Positions 12,032 to 24,095 of a DNA stretch of 64,000 nt are shown here, piece after piece; position 1 is the first letter of the stretch; every line of letters starts with the position of its first letter. The translations under genes were made by a program, and so were the position numbers. A model generated the notes under the pieces. It had not been told where the DNA came from. It saw only the letters and a list, made by a program, of their open reading frames with translations, and did no database searches. The stretch covers positions 938,501 to 1,002,500 of the forward strand of contig WPIO01000004.1 of the NCBI GenBank assembly GCA_009760855.2, given 5' to 3'. Origin of the DNA: Cristatella mucedo. Its lineage: Eukaryota; Bryozoa; Phylactolaemata; Cristatellidae.

Positions 12032-12262
12032 CACACAGATGTATGTATCTCCCACAGATGTATGTATCTCCCACAGATGTATGTATCTCCCACTGATGTA
12101 TGTATCTCCCACAGATGTATGTATCTCCCACAGATGTATGTATCTCCCACAGATGTATGTATCTCCCACAGATGTATGTATCTCCCACAGATGTATGTAT
12201 CTCCCACAGATGTGTCACCCACAGATGTATTTCCCACAGATGAATCTCCCACAGGTGTATCT
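12032..12262. repeat. 19-bp minisatellite
   Basis: About twelve copies of a 19-base unit (cccacagatgtatgtatct), most of them nearly identical and degenerating at the right end. Open frames through it on both strands are only a consequence of the repeat. Confidence 0.95.
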
Positions 12263-12829
12263 TCCAAAGATGTATAGAGAATTCTTATACTCCCTAGGAA
12301 TTGTAAATCTCAAATATCCGATGATTTAAGCAACTGCATAAACCAAGAAAATGGTAAATCGCCTTACGAAAATAACGCAAAAAATTTATATAAATAAGTG
12401 ACTGAAACGAGTAAATCTAATAAAATCCAATATTATTATACATAATTTGTACCGCTGAAGTGCATCTAATCTTTGATAAACAAAATCTGCCAAACTAAAT
12501 GTATTAAAAATCAAAACAAAGGGCACCTTAAATCATCATTTGTCATGTAGACGAGAAAAATTACATCGAACGCCAGACAACTAGTATGAGACAGACCAGT
12601 AAAGCTGGTTCTACCTTCCAGCTTTCTTAAAGGAATCTCCTAAAACAGCCTTTCATATTAGTTCTTAATAGCCAGTGATTAAAAAGGCTGGCCATCTATT
12701 ATATTTCAAAAGGAAATTGGAGTTTCAGAGCAATTTTGCTTAATATCCGTTGAACAATCAGAAGCGGTCACATGTTTCCGCATTGGAGGTACATGGCTGT
12801 ACATCTTGAATTTGTCAACAAACTCAGAC

Positions 12830-13245
12830 ATCGTAGTTATAACCAGCCTGAGAGATCATATGGCCTCTCGGCAATACCCAAATAAAATTGCAATAGTCGA
12901 GGCTGGATGCAACCCGCAAGCCTTAAGATTTTAGGCAAAACACGGTGGTAAACGATTTCTAATCTAAGGCGGGTATCGAACGTAATGGCTAGCTCTGGAT
13001 GCGGTACTCTCGAATACAGTTCAGGCAATGTTTTACAAGTCAGGTTGTATTTATCGATTAGTACTGTCAACCTTCGAAGGGTGTTTCAGAATGTCTTCGG
13101 TTGGTGTGAATACGTCAGCAAGGTTTTTATATCTATTATTTTCCTGCTCATAAAGGACAAGTTTAAGCTGGTGTTTGCCAGCTTTTACTTTTTAGAAACG
13201 TGTAATCAAAGCATTAAACCAGCTACACAGGAAAAATGTAACATG
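12830..13245 (-). pseudogene. Unidentified coding-like segment
   Basis: A 77-codon uninterrupted minus-strand frame (12837-13070) has protein-like composition, including KYNLTCKTLPELYS and LRLEIVYHRVLPKILRLAG. Coding-like sequence continues upstream in other frames past stops. I do not recognise the family. A decayed mobile-element protein or an isolated exon are both possible. Confidence 0.25.
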
Positions 13246-13439
13246 AATTTTTCCTAGTTTTATAAATAGTATTTCAGTCATTACATTAACACTATGCTTC
13301 TCTGTATCAGTTGAAAGAGCTGTGCGTTTAGCACCGAGATCAGCAGCACATTTTACTTTTAGTTTACTTACATCCTCAGTTACAGAGTGGCAATAGAGCT
13401 TTGATAGGTTTGATACACTCTACCCTTGAAGTGAGAAAT

Positions 13440-16025
13440 CGATAGGCGATGATAATAATAATAACAATAACAGTTATATATTTGTACAGGACCCTCGGAG
13501 AACTGAATCTTGTTCAAGGCACTGTACAGATGCTGTGTAGAAATTATTCTCAAATTATTGGTAATAACATCCACAAGCAGCGGACACAGGGGAAAGCAAC
13601 TATATGAACGATAAATTAATGCATGATATGAATGAGAGACGATTGAGATACATGAATTAGAGACTATTCAAACTGCCCCGCCGAGTGCTGTAATAAACAG
13701 GGGCGTTTAAGGCTTCTTTTTAAATGGCATTATGTCGGGTGATGTGCGTAGGTGGTGGGTTCTAGGCTCTGGGAGCATATGAACTAAATGCTCAGTCCCC
13801 GAAAATTTTGAGATTCGCTTGGGTTATGGCTGAACGATTCGAGTCAGAACAGTTAGTAGTACGATTCTTCGCCGGGTGAGAGAGTAGCTGTGACATGTAG
13901 GCTGGAACCATAGATTGAAGGGGCGTAAAAGTAAGTGACGGAACCTTGAAGTCGATATAATGCTTGATTGGAAGCTAGTGCAGGTCGGCGAGAAGTGGTG
14001 CGATATGGCAACTGGAACGCTCAAGACCAACGAGCCTAGCTGCAGAGTTTTGAGCCATCTTTCAGCACCTGATTGCACTGGCCGAAAGACCAGGAGGCAG
14101 TGAGCTACATGAGTCGAGATGGAATGTACAAGTGAATGGATCAGTTTCTATGTAGTACCCACGTCTAAGCAAGCACAACTGTTAGCAGTGTTATGTCGCA
14201 GAAAGGCGGCAGACTTGACTGTGGAGCTGATGTGGTAGTCCTATTAAAGGTCACTTGGGAACAGGACGCTTATATTTCATGTAGATTCAACAGAAGCAAT
14301 GCTGGGAGACCCGATTTTGAGCTTTAGGTTTTCTAATTTCTGAATCAGGCATGGTTTTTCCATAGCTAGTAAGTTCGTTTTTCATAGTTTCATTCAAAAT
14401 GTTTTCTGATATTCATGTTCGGACGTCATTAATACATGCAGCAAGGGTGTGCAGATAATTCGACGTGCTCGAGGGCCAGGAGAGATCAAAGCAAACGTAC
14501 AACTGAGTGTCATCTGCATAGAACTAAAAGCCTAGATTGTGCTGGCGATGACACCGGCAAGAGGGACAGTATCAATTGTGAAAAGAAGTGGACAGAGCAC
14601 AGAGCCCTATGGCACCCAGTACTTTATGGTTTTTGGATGATCTTTATCAGTTCACATCAATACTCTGGAGTCTCCCACTGAGATAGGACCTAAATCATTG
14701 CAGTGCAGTGCTTGTGATTCCCAGGCGAGATACGGGGCTCTCAAGACGGGCTTTTTGATCAATGGTACCGAAAACTGCCGTAATATCAAGCAGAACAAGC
14801 CGAGAGACTTGACCTTAGTCTACATTGCCTGGGAGACCGTTACACACCCTTAGCAGTGCTTCTTCTGAAGAGCGATTACCTCTGAACCCAGAATGGATAT
14901 TACTTGCTAGGTGTGTGCTTGGCACAGCTCGTGTTCCGGCCGACCATTTCCCCGGATAAGAGTTTTTAACTAACTGGTCTTTTTATTTTCTCTAACAAAC
15001 TTGAGCTTTAATCTCAAGCTGATCCGTCTCCCGTCTTAAGTCGCAAGTCAGTGTGTAGTTCTACACTTGCATCCACAGCTGGAATGTTTTGAAGGCTGTC
15101 AGCTCACCAGTCACTCACTAATTTGTAGTAGTTCTACACCTCTCAAGTTCTATTTTTGCTTGTTCCAAAAGCTATTCGTTAGGGCCTTTAGAACCTGCAG
15201 ATTAACTTTGAAATCTTAATATTTAATACTCTTCAGTTGAAAGCTTGACATTTAAAAAACAAATACTACTTCTTGAAAGTGAGTTGAATATAACCTAAAA
15301 TATCGAGTCAGTGCTGGGAAGAACAAGTCCAGTTAAATCAAATATTAATCCGTGTGAGTTTCAACTAGAGTTTAATTCAAGTTAATGTGCTTTTGGCAAT
15401 ATACACAAGCAAATGTATAATGTTAGGCTCAGCTTTGTTCTGATCATCCATTAGAGCTTTTAATACATTCAGCATCTAACGGCAAAAAAGAGGACTGCAA
15501 AATTATATATATCAACACAAATCTCAGACAGATACAGAAGTTCCCTTTGATACATAGGTTCTCTTGGTCTAGTTTCGCTTTCTTGAGAAGTGGCCTGTCT
15601 ATAGCTTGTTTTAAAGGTGCTAGGACCCGACCTGAGGCTAATGACATATTAATTATGTTAGTTATGCATAGCAGCAGCAGATCAATGCAACGTAGGAGCA
15701 GGGCAGTAAAAATAGGGTCCAAAGTACTCGTTGTCTTTTTTGGTTTTGATATGAACTTCAGAACAAGATCACTAGTGACCTGCTTATATGTAGACATTGA
15801 GGTGCAGCCAGGAATCGAGGGACAGCATTCTAGGGCGTTGCTGCCATCGTAGGGATGGACTTCCTGATCTGGTCTATATTCTAGACAAAAAATCGATAGA
15901 AGCGATCGGCTAGATCATCACAAGGATCATCAGATTAGGAGCTAATCTGGGAACGGTTGAGGAGATGGTTGATCGTCGACATCAGCTTTTTTGGGTTGCG
16001 CATCTTTGATTCAGCAATGTTTTAT
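13440..16025 (-). mobile_element. L2-type LINE, 5'-truncated, decayed
   Basis: Reading down the minus strand, segments occur in canonical order: pre-polymerase DLADRFYRFF (about 15,900); IINMSLASGRVLAPLKQA and RPLLKKAKLDQENL (15,444-15,797); a region matching HSTE-ALLRV and the F-D-TIDH motif (14,740-14,940); GSVLCPLLFT (about 14,600); and the post-polymerase region (13,824-14,078). It ends with the family tail and AT-rich tract near 13,440-13,560. Frameshifts and stops throughout show it is inactive. Confidence 0.75.
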
Positions 16026-16029
16026 AGAA

Positions 16030-16312
16030 GCTAGACTTGGCCTTTGCTAGGATCAATGGGGGTGACATCCGTCGGTCGTAGGTTCCAGACTTTGGGAGCA
16101 TACGAACTAAAGGCACGATCTCAAATGGATTTGAGGTTCGGACGAGGTATAACTAAGTGACTGCAGTAAGATAAGCGGGTGGCACGATGCCTAGCCTGGT
16201 GGGTTAGTAGTTCAGACAGGTAGGCTGGTGCCAGAAAATGAAGAAACTTGCAGACACTAACAAACAGCGAGCCAAAAAAGTTCAAGTAATTTCTGGAAAG
16301 CTGCACCCTCAA
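16030..16312 (-). mobile_element. L2-type LINE, C-terminal fragment
   Basis: It encodes FLAPAYLSELLTHQARHRAT and then SYAPKVWN, the end of ORF2 in this family. Because the next LINE starts immediately downstream with earlier ORF2 sequence, this is a separate insertion or a rearranged piece. Confidence 0.65.
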
Positions 16313-16617
16313 ATGATTACGGCTTTTTCACCTATCCATTTGGACAGCAAGAAAAGTGCTAGAAAATTTGCCATTCTGGAAATGACTAATTGCACACAGG
16401 CACGCACCAGTTTGCAGGTGCCAGCACAACTTAGCTTGACTAACAGGAAGAACTACTCATCCATCAACATGTGTCATGCTTCAGCTAGATCTGACTCAGA
16501 ATGGCTATGCCTAGCAGGTCTAGATAGAGATGAAATTAAAAATGTACGTCAATTTAGCTAAAGGCAAGTCCGGTGAAAATTACTGGCAGAAAAAATTGTA
16601 CTAGGGGTCATTTAAAA

Positions 16618-16800
16618 TAAATAAATCCTAGCTGATTAAACAGCCTCTTTTTGTTTAGCGACAGAAGAGCCTTTACGGCTATCACCACCGCTTGCAGCGG
16701 CGATAAAGAATTGCCAACTGCAGGAATCGAACCTACGACCTCGGTCCCGAGATCGTGAAAGCAACTAACTGCCTTACCTAGTGTGCCATCACGGCTCACC
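16618..16800 (-). mobile_element. SINE-A
   Basis: Near full length on the minus strand: tail ataaataaatcctagctgat, core, B box and head ending gccatcacggctcac. The arm pairing differs slightly (cggtcccgagatcg). Confidence 0.8.
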
Positions 16801-17354
16801 AATTTGAGAACAGCATTGAGGTGCTTAATACATCGGTCCAAATAGCTAATGCCAATTAGCTTACCAAAATGAAACTATTATTCTCTTTATTATTATAATT
16901 ATTTTTTTTTCACTTTGTTCTCGCAAGAGAGAATACACAATAAATACAGCAAGACAAGCATCCAACAGGAGGTCGTAGACTCGCTCCCGTTATTTATCAG
17001 GACTGCTTATGGGTTAGGCCCAAGCATTCGTGCTCAGACAAGTCATGCATGCACATAGGGAAACCGGTCTACACGAATGGTACGCAAAAATAATCCCTTA
17101 ATATAATAAAAAATGGTCACCCATTGTCAGGATAACCATAGTTTCACGTTATATATGTATTCTATGCAAATGAGGAAGATGTCGTAAAGTTTATGCAACA
17201 TGCAGGCCCGGCATTCATTCAGGACCTCGAAACGTATAAACATTCATCGTGGCCGTTTCTATGCTGAGTGTCCAAATGCCTAAGCACTTAGTGAGGTACG
17301 GACGTCTTGAGGTGCTCGGCTGTGCATTGCCATCGGTAGTCGTGCTTGGTGTGT

Positions 17355-17450
17355 TGGTAATAATGATATTAAGAATAACACTTCTGTGAAGCGAGCTCAG
17401 AGAACTAAATCCCTTTCTAGGCACTGTGCAGATGCTGTATATAAAGCAAA
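17355..17450 (-). mobile_element. L2 3' tail
   Basis: Antisense of the tail signature (gagctcagagaactaaatccctttctaggcac), next to an AT-rich run. Nothing of ORF2 remains. Confidence 0.6.
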
Positions 17451-18254
17451 TAAATTGGTCGTAAGATCAATAAGTAATCAAGTAATAAGATCAAGTAATT
17501 GTTTACCACCATTCAATTGGTGGTAAGATCCGCAAGCAGCAGTCACAGTGTAAGCACTGGCCTTCGCGAACGTTTGACGAATTACACAGACTTACAGAGA
17601 GAAAGACTGACGGACAGACTGAGAGGCAGACAGATTGACCACACGTTGTGCTTACTATAGCAAAGGTTCGGGCATCAATTTGGCACCGGCAGTCTACTCG
17701 CGGCGTCCTCCCGGAGCCTTTGTACAAGCAATTTCTAACTAGCGACGACTTGCAGAAACGCGAGCTGTACATGCAGAGCCGTGAATGACGTTGAATGACT
17801 GCGAATTGATAAATAGGCCCTACGGTCGATCTGGATATGCCTGGGAGTCATCAACGCGCTGGACGGCCGGCTTCCGCCGGTCAGTTGTCATTCGATGCGC
17901 CTAGCTGCGGATGAGCCGTGTGCAGACTCAAGACCACTCGCTTCCGGCTTCATTTCCATAGAAACCGACTCTACGGTCGCCGAGAGACCCACGGACAAAC
18001 GCCCGAAAAGGCCTGACACTCTTTATGGGAAGCCCCGATAAAGATGACTTCGACGCGTTTCAAACGCGGCCAGCGGTCGACCTTAGTGTCGCGATTCTCA
18101 TTGACTAAATACCGAGGGCTTTGTGGCTACGCTCCTCCCCGTTTATTCGCCTTTACTCCGGAGTCACTGTTACTTTTTCTCTTTCTTGGATTAGTAACAG
18201 TAGTGATATTCCAAAATTATACTCCTAAGTTTTATTTTTCGGTCTTCTTTTGTC

Positions 18255-18435
18255 GGTTTTTGTCTTATAATTTATAATAATATTTTCGTTAAGTGCCCTC
18301 AGAGAATTCAATCTCTTTCTAGGTGCTTTACATTTGCTGTCGAGCAAACGCGATTGAATGGTGAGTGTTATCATGATTGATAAGCAACAAGAATTACATG
18401 GTTAGGGGTGACGTGCACAGGTCTTCAGAAGCAAA
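18255..18435 (-). mobile_element. L2 3' UTR and tail
   Basis: It includes the antisense tail (tgccctcagagaattcaatctctttctaggtgc) and a longer stretch of 3' UTR (cgattgaatggtgag...cacgtggttagg-like), as in the copies at 22,075 and 61,965. Confidence 0.65.
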
Positions 18436-18650
18436 GCCGAACGACTAGATTCAGAAGCTCAGGTGTTCGGATTTCTAGCCTGAATGGACCGTACCTGAGA
18501 GAAGTAGGCTAGTAGTAGAGATTTCGATTCTGTGCTGCAGAACCTTGGTGAGCATGAGCGACACTCCCTTTGCTCGCTTGCAAACCTTGGGCATGCAGCA
18601 TGAGGATTTTGCGATGCGTCATAAGGAGCAGCGAGGTGAAACCCTATACA

Positions 18651-19320
18651 TATTCGCTAAGTTACATAATTATATGCATGGATATGGACGACTCTTTATT
18701 TGATTTGGAAAAGATGAAACTATTCAAGACACTATTAGACACATCATTAAACTGTTTGAGTATTACATTCAATTGGAGACTGCATATGTGAGGATGCTCT
18801 ATAAACAACATTGAGTACCATGTCTACAATATAACTATCAATAGACAAGCATTTGAATTACTTTTTTAATTGCATGCGGACATTCCCTGTAGGCAAATCT
18901 ACCCAATGCCCCAACTAAATATACTTACTGACTTTTCAAAAGATTATAATCTTACTCTTGATCAAGATCTTTCTAAGAGACCAGATTTATTTACTATAGG
19001 ATTTTATATTTGCAACCCTAATTATGCGCCTATTCTTTATTGTAATTACAATGCTAGCTCAATTTCTCCTGCGTCTGCTTTCTAATTTGGAATAGATCTA
19101 TTTTCAATTAGAAGTGATTAAGCTGATGAATATTATGATGAATAACTTAAGGGAAACGTTTTCTAGAATAGAATATTATTTTATAAAGAAAGTGACGGAA
19201 ATAGATCTGTTTTAAAGAAATTTACATTCTTATCGCACATAACCCACTTGATATTCATTGTTTAGCTTATTTCTTACATTTGTTACTGTAGGTTGTAGCT
19301 TAGATTAGTTAAATGATCTT
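18651..19320 (+). pseudogene. Decayed coding-like sequence in AT-rich island, part 1
   Basis: Plus-strand stretches read like protein in an AT-rich background: DETIQDTIRHIIKLFEYYIQ near 18,715, and PDLFTIGFYICNPNYAPIL within 18,870-19,085, whose frame continues past TAA/TAG stops to about 19,220. Many stops fall where a C-to-T change in Gln codons or a G-to-A change in Trp codons would explain them. I do not recognise the protein. A dead mobile element or an old integrated virus-like sequence are both possible. Confidence 0.25.
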
Positions 19321-19427
19321 CGTCATATGCTTAGAAAATAAATTCTCTTAGGATGCTATACAAATGGATAGCATATTTTATATATAAATATATATGAGTG
19401 CACCTACTGTCCACTGCACTGCTTCGG

Positions 19428-19570
19428 CCCAGTGGTTAAGGTGCTCAAACGAAGGTCGGAGTGAATGGATTTGATGACCAAGTTCATGGCTGGAGCCCCA
19501 TTATAAATGTGAAGTGCCTGAATATACATTAATTTCTTATAGGGTGGTAGCCAAATGAATTGCATATTAT
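19428..19570 (+). mobile_element. SINE-B (tRNA head with L2-like tail)
   Basis: The head has an A-box-like cccagtggttaaggtgctc and a degraded B box, then tgtgaagtgcctga and a shortened version of the L2 tail. Confidence 0.6.
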
Positions 19571-19588
19571 ATCTTTAGCGGGTAAGGT

Positions 19589-19905
19589 TCTCCATTTGCT
19601 ACAGGAAATAATTTAATTTGGCAAATACAGAACAGAAAGCCTTACAAGCTGTTTTCCAGCAATAACTTGTTGTTAGAGAAAGTAAATTATGCATTATCAG
19701 ACGGTTTGCTAGTTTAAGACGAGTTACCAGGAATAATAGTTCAGGAAATAAGTAGTGCTGTCCCTAATATTGCTGAGAACCATAGCCTCTATTCTAACAA
19801 AGCTTATCGTAACGTAGCTCACGGGATAGCACATTGGTTGCAACAATCATGCCTAGTATTCAATAAAGCTTTAATGATAGCTCTCCTTTTTAATTTTTAA
19901 TGTTG
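19589..19905 (+). pseudogene. Decayed coding-like sequence in AT-rich island, part 2
   Basis: One frame runs about 90 codons with a single TAA (LEKVNYALSDGLLV, stop, DELPGIIVQEISSAVPNIAE). It enters the first 160-bp tandem repeat, where it includes YRNVAHGIAHWLQQS. The family is unknown. At this AT content several more stops would be expected by chance. Confidence 0.25.
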
Positions 19906-20450
19906 CCATCTTCATGAAACTATCTAACTTTAAATACTATGTATAAAGCTTGTCCACCATTACAGTCTGTAACGTAGCTCACGGGATAGCACATTGGTTG
20001 CAACAATCATGCCTAGTATTCAATAAAGCTTTAATGATAGCTCTCCTTTTTAATTTTTAATGTTGCCATCTTCATGAAACTATCTAACTTTAAATACTAT
20101 GTATAAAGCTTGTCCACCATTACAGTCTGTAACGTAGCTCACGGGATAGCACATTGGTTGCAACAATCATGCCTAGTATTCAATAAAGCTTTAATGATAG
20201 CTCTCCTTTTTAATTTTTAATGTTGCCATCTTCATGAAACTATCTAACTTTAAATACTATGTATAAAGCTTGTCCACCATTACAGTCTGTAACGTAGCTC
20301 ACGGGATAGCACATTGGTTGCAACAATCATGCCTAGTATTCAATAAAGCTTTAATGATAGCTCTCCTTTTTAATTTTTAATGTTGCCATCTTCATGAAAC
20401 TATCTAACTTTAAATACTATGTATAAAGCTTGTCCACCATTACAGTCTGA
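19811..20450. repeat. Four identical 160-bp tandem repeats
   Basis: Repeats start at 19,811, 19,971, 20,131 and 20,291, exactly 160 bases apart, and I find no differences between copies by eye. The unit contains a stretch of the coding-like sequence described just upstream. This is either a very recent expansion or an assembly artefact. Confidence 0.97.
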
Positions 20451-20750
20451 TTTATTTATGTTCCTTTTTTATCGCGACTACAGGTTACTTACCAGTGACT
20501 CTGGTCTCGCTATTGTTTAACCATTCTCTTACTTTTGGCGAGTTCTTTATCCCTTACGTATTTTTAATTTCATTTCCTTTAGAAAATGTCCACCTGCTCT
20601 TTCTCATATTGATATGTGAGCAGACTTTCCACAACATTCATCAATCCTCCACGCTTTCCACGTTTATATTACTCGTGGCTTCCTTGATCGTTGCTGTAAG
20701 TTTTCCTCTTTTCCCTGAATTCTCTTTAAACTCTTACCAAAGACCAATCG

Positions 20751-21173
20751 TCATTTCTCCAGGCCTCTATTATACATATTTATAAGCTTTATCCTACGGT
20801 AGATTCCAGTTTGACTGCTTGATGCTGTGACGTTTAAGGGTCCATTTAGAACTTCTCTATGCCTACTTTTAAATATTTGACTAATTGCTGCTTTAGGATT
20901 GCACACTCCTTCTGTAATACGTTCTTTTAATGACAGTGTGGTCTCAATTATCGGCGCGAACGGCACAGAACACCAGCCGACGAGCAACACCACCAGTTTC
21001 TTGTCCCTACACACGGAGCAGAGCGAAGCACGACTCTTCTCGCCCCTCTCGCCCACCGAAGTCCCCCCCCCCCGACTCCCTTGGCAAAACAAACCACTAA
21101 TCTCACGGCCCGGCTGCTTACCACATCGAGTGTCACAGCCCACTCGTACAGAGATCAGGGGCAGTGTCATCAA
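20751..21173 (-). CDS. Unrecognised ORF, doubtful
   Basis: A 140-codon minus-strand frame whose end is followed, past a TGA, by further basic coding-like sequence (to about 20,460). It has no homology I recognise. The first part overlaps a poly-C/G tract and a GC-rich block and is less convincing than the second. Confidence 0.15.
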   Translation of the reverse strand: MMTLPLISVRVGCDTRCGKQPGREISGLFCQGSRGGGTSVGERGEKSRASLCSVCRDKKLVVLLVGWCSVPFAPIIETTLSLKERITEGVCNPKAAISQIFKSRHREVLNGPLNVTASSSQTGIYRRIKLINMYNRGLEK

Positions 21174-21394
21174 TTAACTAAAACCACAGAAAGATAAGCT
21201 GTAATATGTCGAGGTACTTGGCAAGCTTTTTGAGAATAAAGTCCTAGCACTTACATGCATTTTTGAGGGGTACACTTGATGTTATAAACCTGAACAAACA
21301 CAATTTAGATTGGAAGATTAAGCATCATGAGCTACGTAATTTGAGATTTAACTTTAACAGGTTTTGGTAGAAATAATATTTAATAAAAATATGT

Positions 21395-21963
21395 ATAACT
21401 AGCTGCTCCTATCATAGCCGTATCACACACCCTAATAACACCTGTTAATGTCTTTGCATCATTATTTAATGTTAACTTCGTGCCAGTACTACTAATTACC
21501 AGCGCCATTACTTTTATGACTGTATGATGAGTTTTGTTACTCCATGGATATTCTACTGAGTTGGGAACAATACCTCTTTGATTTTAATTTATATTTATAT
21601 CTAGTACGAATGCTACTTTTACAGATTTTCGTAAATATAATTATGTATAGTTATATCGGAGGTATTAGCTGGACTAGAAACATCTCTAATCAAGTTCTTT
21701 CGTACATCGACGTTTGAACTTATTGGAAATTCTAACAATACATTTTTTCTTATACCACTTCGAGCAACTCAAAAGTTCTCAGGCGGTTTGGTTGGTGTTA
21801 TTTGAGTCGAATTTGAATAATTAGATGTAATCTCACAACTATTGATATTGATTTCACCAGTTATAGAATCTACAGCTCTATTTATATTATTCGGTAGTTG
21901 TCTAATACTAACGTCATCTATAGGACTGAAACCATTGCAGATATCAGTAATTGTTTCTCCATT
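21395..21963 (-). pseudogene. Decayed coding-like sequence in AT-rich island, part 3
   Basis: The minus strand shows 64 codons without a stop (21,772-21,963), a TGA, then 49 more in the same frame (21,622-21,768), followed after a frame change by about 70 codons ending near 21,395. It contains ITDICNGFSPIDDVSIRQLP and GTKLTLNNDAKTLTGVIRV. Composition is rich in Ile, Asn and Thr. The family is unknown. It may belong with the plus-strand pieces at 18.6-19.9 kb as one rearranged element. Confidence 0.3.
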
Positions 21964-22069
21964 TAAAAAAAATTGCTAAAAACAGCCAAGCCTCATAAAG
22001 TTTCAATTAATATCACTTTGTATTACCGAATGCAAATAATTCACTGTATTGTCTAGATTTGATAAATGT

Positions 22070-23790
22070 ATTGCTAATAATAATAATAATAGTACCTTTG
22101 ATATAGTGCCCTCAGATCTCTTTCTAGGCTCTTTGCATTTCTGGCAAAGAAAGCATGGTCGAATGGTTGGTGGTAGCACGCTCAAAAAACAATAAAAATC
22201 ACGTGGTTAGGTAGGACATACACAGAGTCAGCGTGCAAGTGTGATTAGTGGCAGCATGCACAGTGTCAGCACGCATAAGCACATAAAGGAAGAATAACAG
22301 GGACCCGCTAAATGCTGAGATGATTGGATCCCTTTTAGTTTCTTTTTAAACGTGGTCAAGTCAGGAGATATCTTGACGCAAGTCGGGAATGAGTTCCCGG
22401 CTTTAGGGGAATAAGAACTAAAGGCATGCTCTCCAAAGAATTTCAGTTTGTACGAGGTATGGGTAAACAGGTGCGATGCTCAGCCTGGTGGGGAGTATAT
22501 CTGACAGGTATGCTGGAGCCAAAGAATGAAGATAGCTAAAAGTGAGTGACAAAACCTTAAAGTTAATGAGCTGCTTTATTGGAAGCCAGTGCAGGTCGGA
22601 AAGCAGTAGTGTGATGTGGCTACTGCGACGCTCACGACAGACAAGCCAAGCTGCAGAGTTATGCACCAGATGCAAGCGCCTGAGTGCACACGGGCCACAA
22701 GCAGTGAGTGAGTTACAGAAGACAATACGGGATTTCACAAATTTATGGACCAATTTAGATGTGGCATCCCTGTCTAAACAAGCCCGAATTTTCGCAGTGT
22801 CTAGCCTAAAGTAAGCAGACTTGACTTTTGAGCTGATATGGTCGTCTAGTGAAAGGTCACTTTGGAATTTGACACATAGATTTCGTGCAGATTCAACAGG
22901 AGATATGTTCACAGAGTCAATTTCGAGCGTTAGCCTTTCCAGTTTCTGAATAACACTTGGTTTGCCCATGACGAGTATGTTAGTTTTATCATCATTCAAT
23001 TTAAGAAAGTTTGCTCTAATCTCTATAAGGATGTCATCAGTACATGCAGCAAGGGAGTTGAGAGAATTCTATGTGCTGGAAAACTGGGAGGGATCAAATT
23101 AAAGAAAGAACTAACTGTCATCTGCATAGAAGTAAAATCCTAGATTTTACTTGGCAACCACTTCGGCAAGAAGAAGAGTATAAACAGTGAAAAGAACCTG
23201 ACCAAGCACAGATTTCTCATGTACCCCATATTTCAGACTTCTTCGGATGATCTTTGTCCATTAACATCAATACTCCGGACTCTCCCACGGAGATAAGACC
23301 GGAACCATTGCAATGCAGTACCAGTGATGCCCTGGCGAGATTAGAGGTGCTCAAGAATAACTTGGTGATCGATAATTTCAAAATCTGCCGAAAGATGGAG
23401 CAAAACCAGCGCAGATATTTTACCTGAATCTGCCCTTCTAAGTAGGTAGCTACACACCCTAAGCAATGCTGACTCAGTGGAGTGATTAGCTCTAAAACCA
23501 GACTGGAACTTACTAGCAAGGTTTAAAGTGTCAATACATGAGTTCAGCTGGTCTGCCACGACTCGTACCAGTGTCTTTTATAGGAATGGTATAAGGGAGA
23601 CTTGACAAAAAATTCAGGTTTTCTTGTTCTAGTGCTGCTTTCTTGAGTAGTGACCTGGCTAAAGCCTTTTTGATAGGTGCTGGGACATGACCTAAGGCTA
23701 ACGACGTATTTATGGTGTTAGTTATGCATTGTAGCAGCAGATTAATGCATCGTAGAAACAGGAGATGGATTGCGAACATCAAAACCGTTT
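22070..23790 (-). mobile_element. L2-type LINE, 5'-truncated copy
   Basis: This is the best-preserved LINE here. ALARSLLKKAALEQENL lies near 23,650; FQSGFRANHSTESALLRV and ADFEIIDH at 23,341-23,559; a 193-codon frame at 22,418-22,999 covers LNDDKTN-like sequence through LLSDLHWLPIKQLINFKVLS; then 3' UTR and a tail with (AAT)n at 22,070. Frames are broken between these blocks, so it is inactive. Confidence 0.85.
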
Positions 23791-24095
23791 GAGACCATGT
23801 GTTTAGTTCCTACGCTGCCAAAGCCTCTAATTCCCTACCGATTCATGTTACAAAGTACCCTGGCATGATGAAATTTAAAAGAAGCTTAAAACGCACCTGT
23901 TTATTACCGCATTTGGCGGTTCTTCATGATTCATCCTTCGTGTGCACGTACCTGCCTACACTATGCCTACTGCTTGCAGATAATACCGCCAAGCATGCGG
24001 TAATACTTTATATGCGGCTTCTGTAAAGTGCCTAAAAAGATTCAGTTCTCCGAGGGTGCTATACAAATGTATTATTAATATTATCTACTCACTAC
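23791..24095 (+). mobile_element. L2-type LINE, 3' end
   Basis: It begins with the last part of ORF2 (SYAAKASNSLPIHVTKYPG), then 3' UTR and the tail tgtaaagtgcctaaaaagattcagttctccgagggtgctatacaaatg-type signature, then AT-rich sequence. It lies head to head with the minus-strand copy ending at 23,790. Confidence 0.75.

Noticed and set aside
11985-12329. Repetitive plus- and minus-strand frames that could resemble a repeat protein or CRISPR-like array
   Set aside because: Units are contiguous 19-mers without spacers, so this is a minisatellite. CRISPR is not expected in this genome either.
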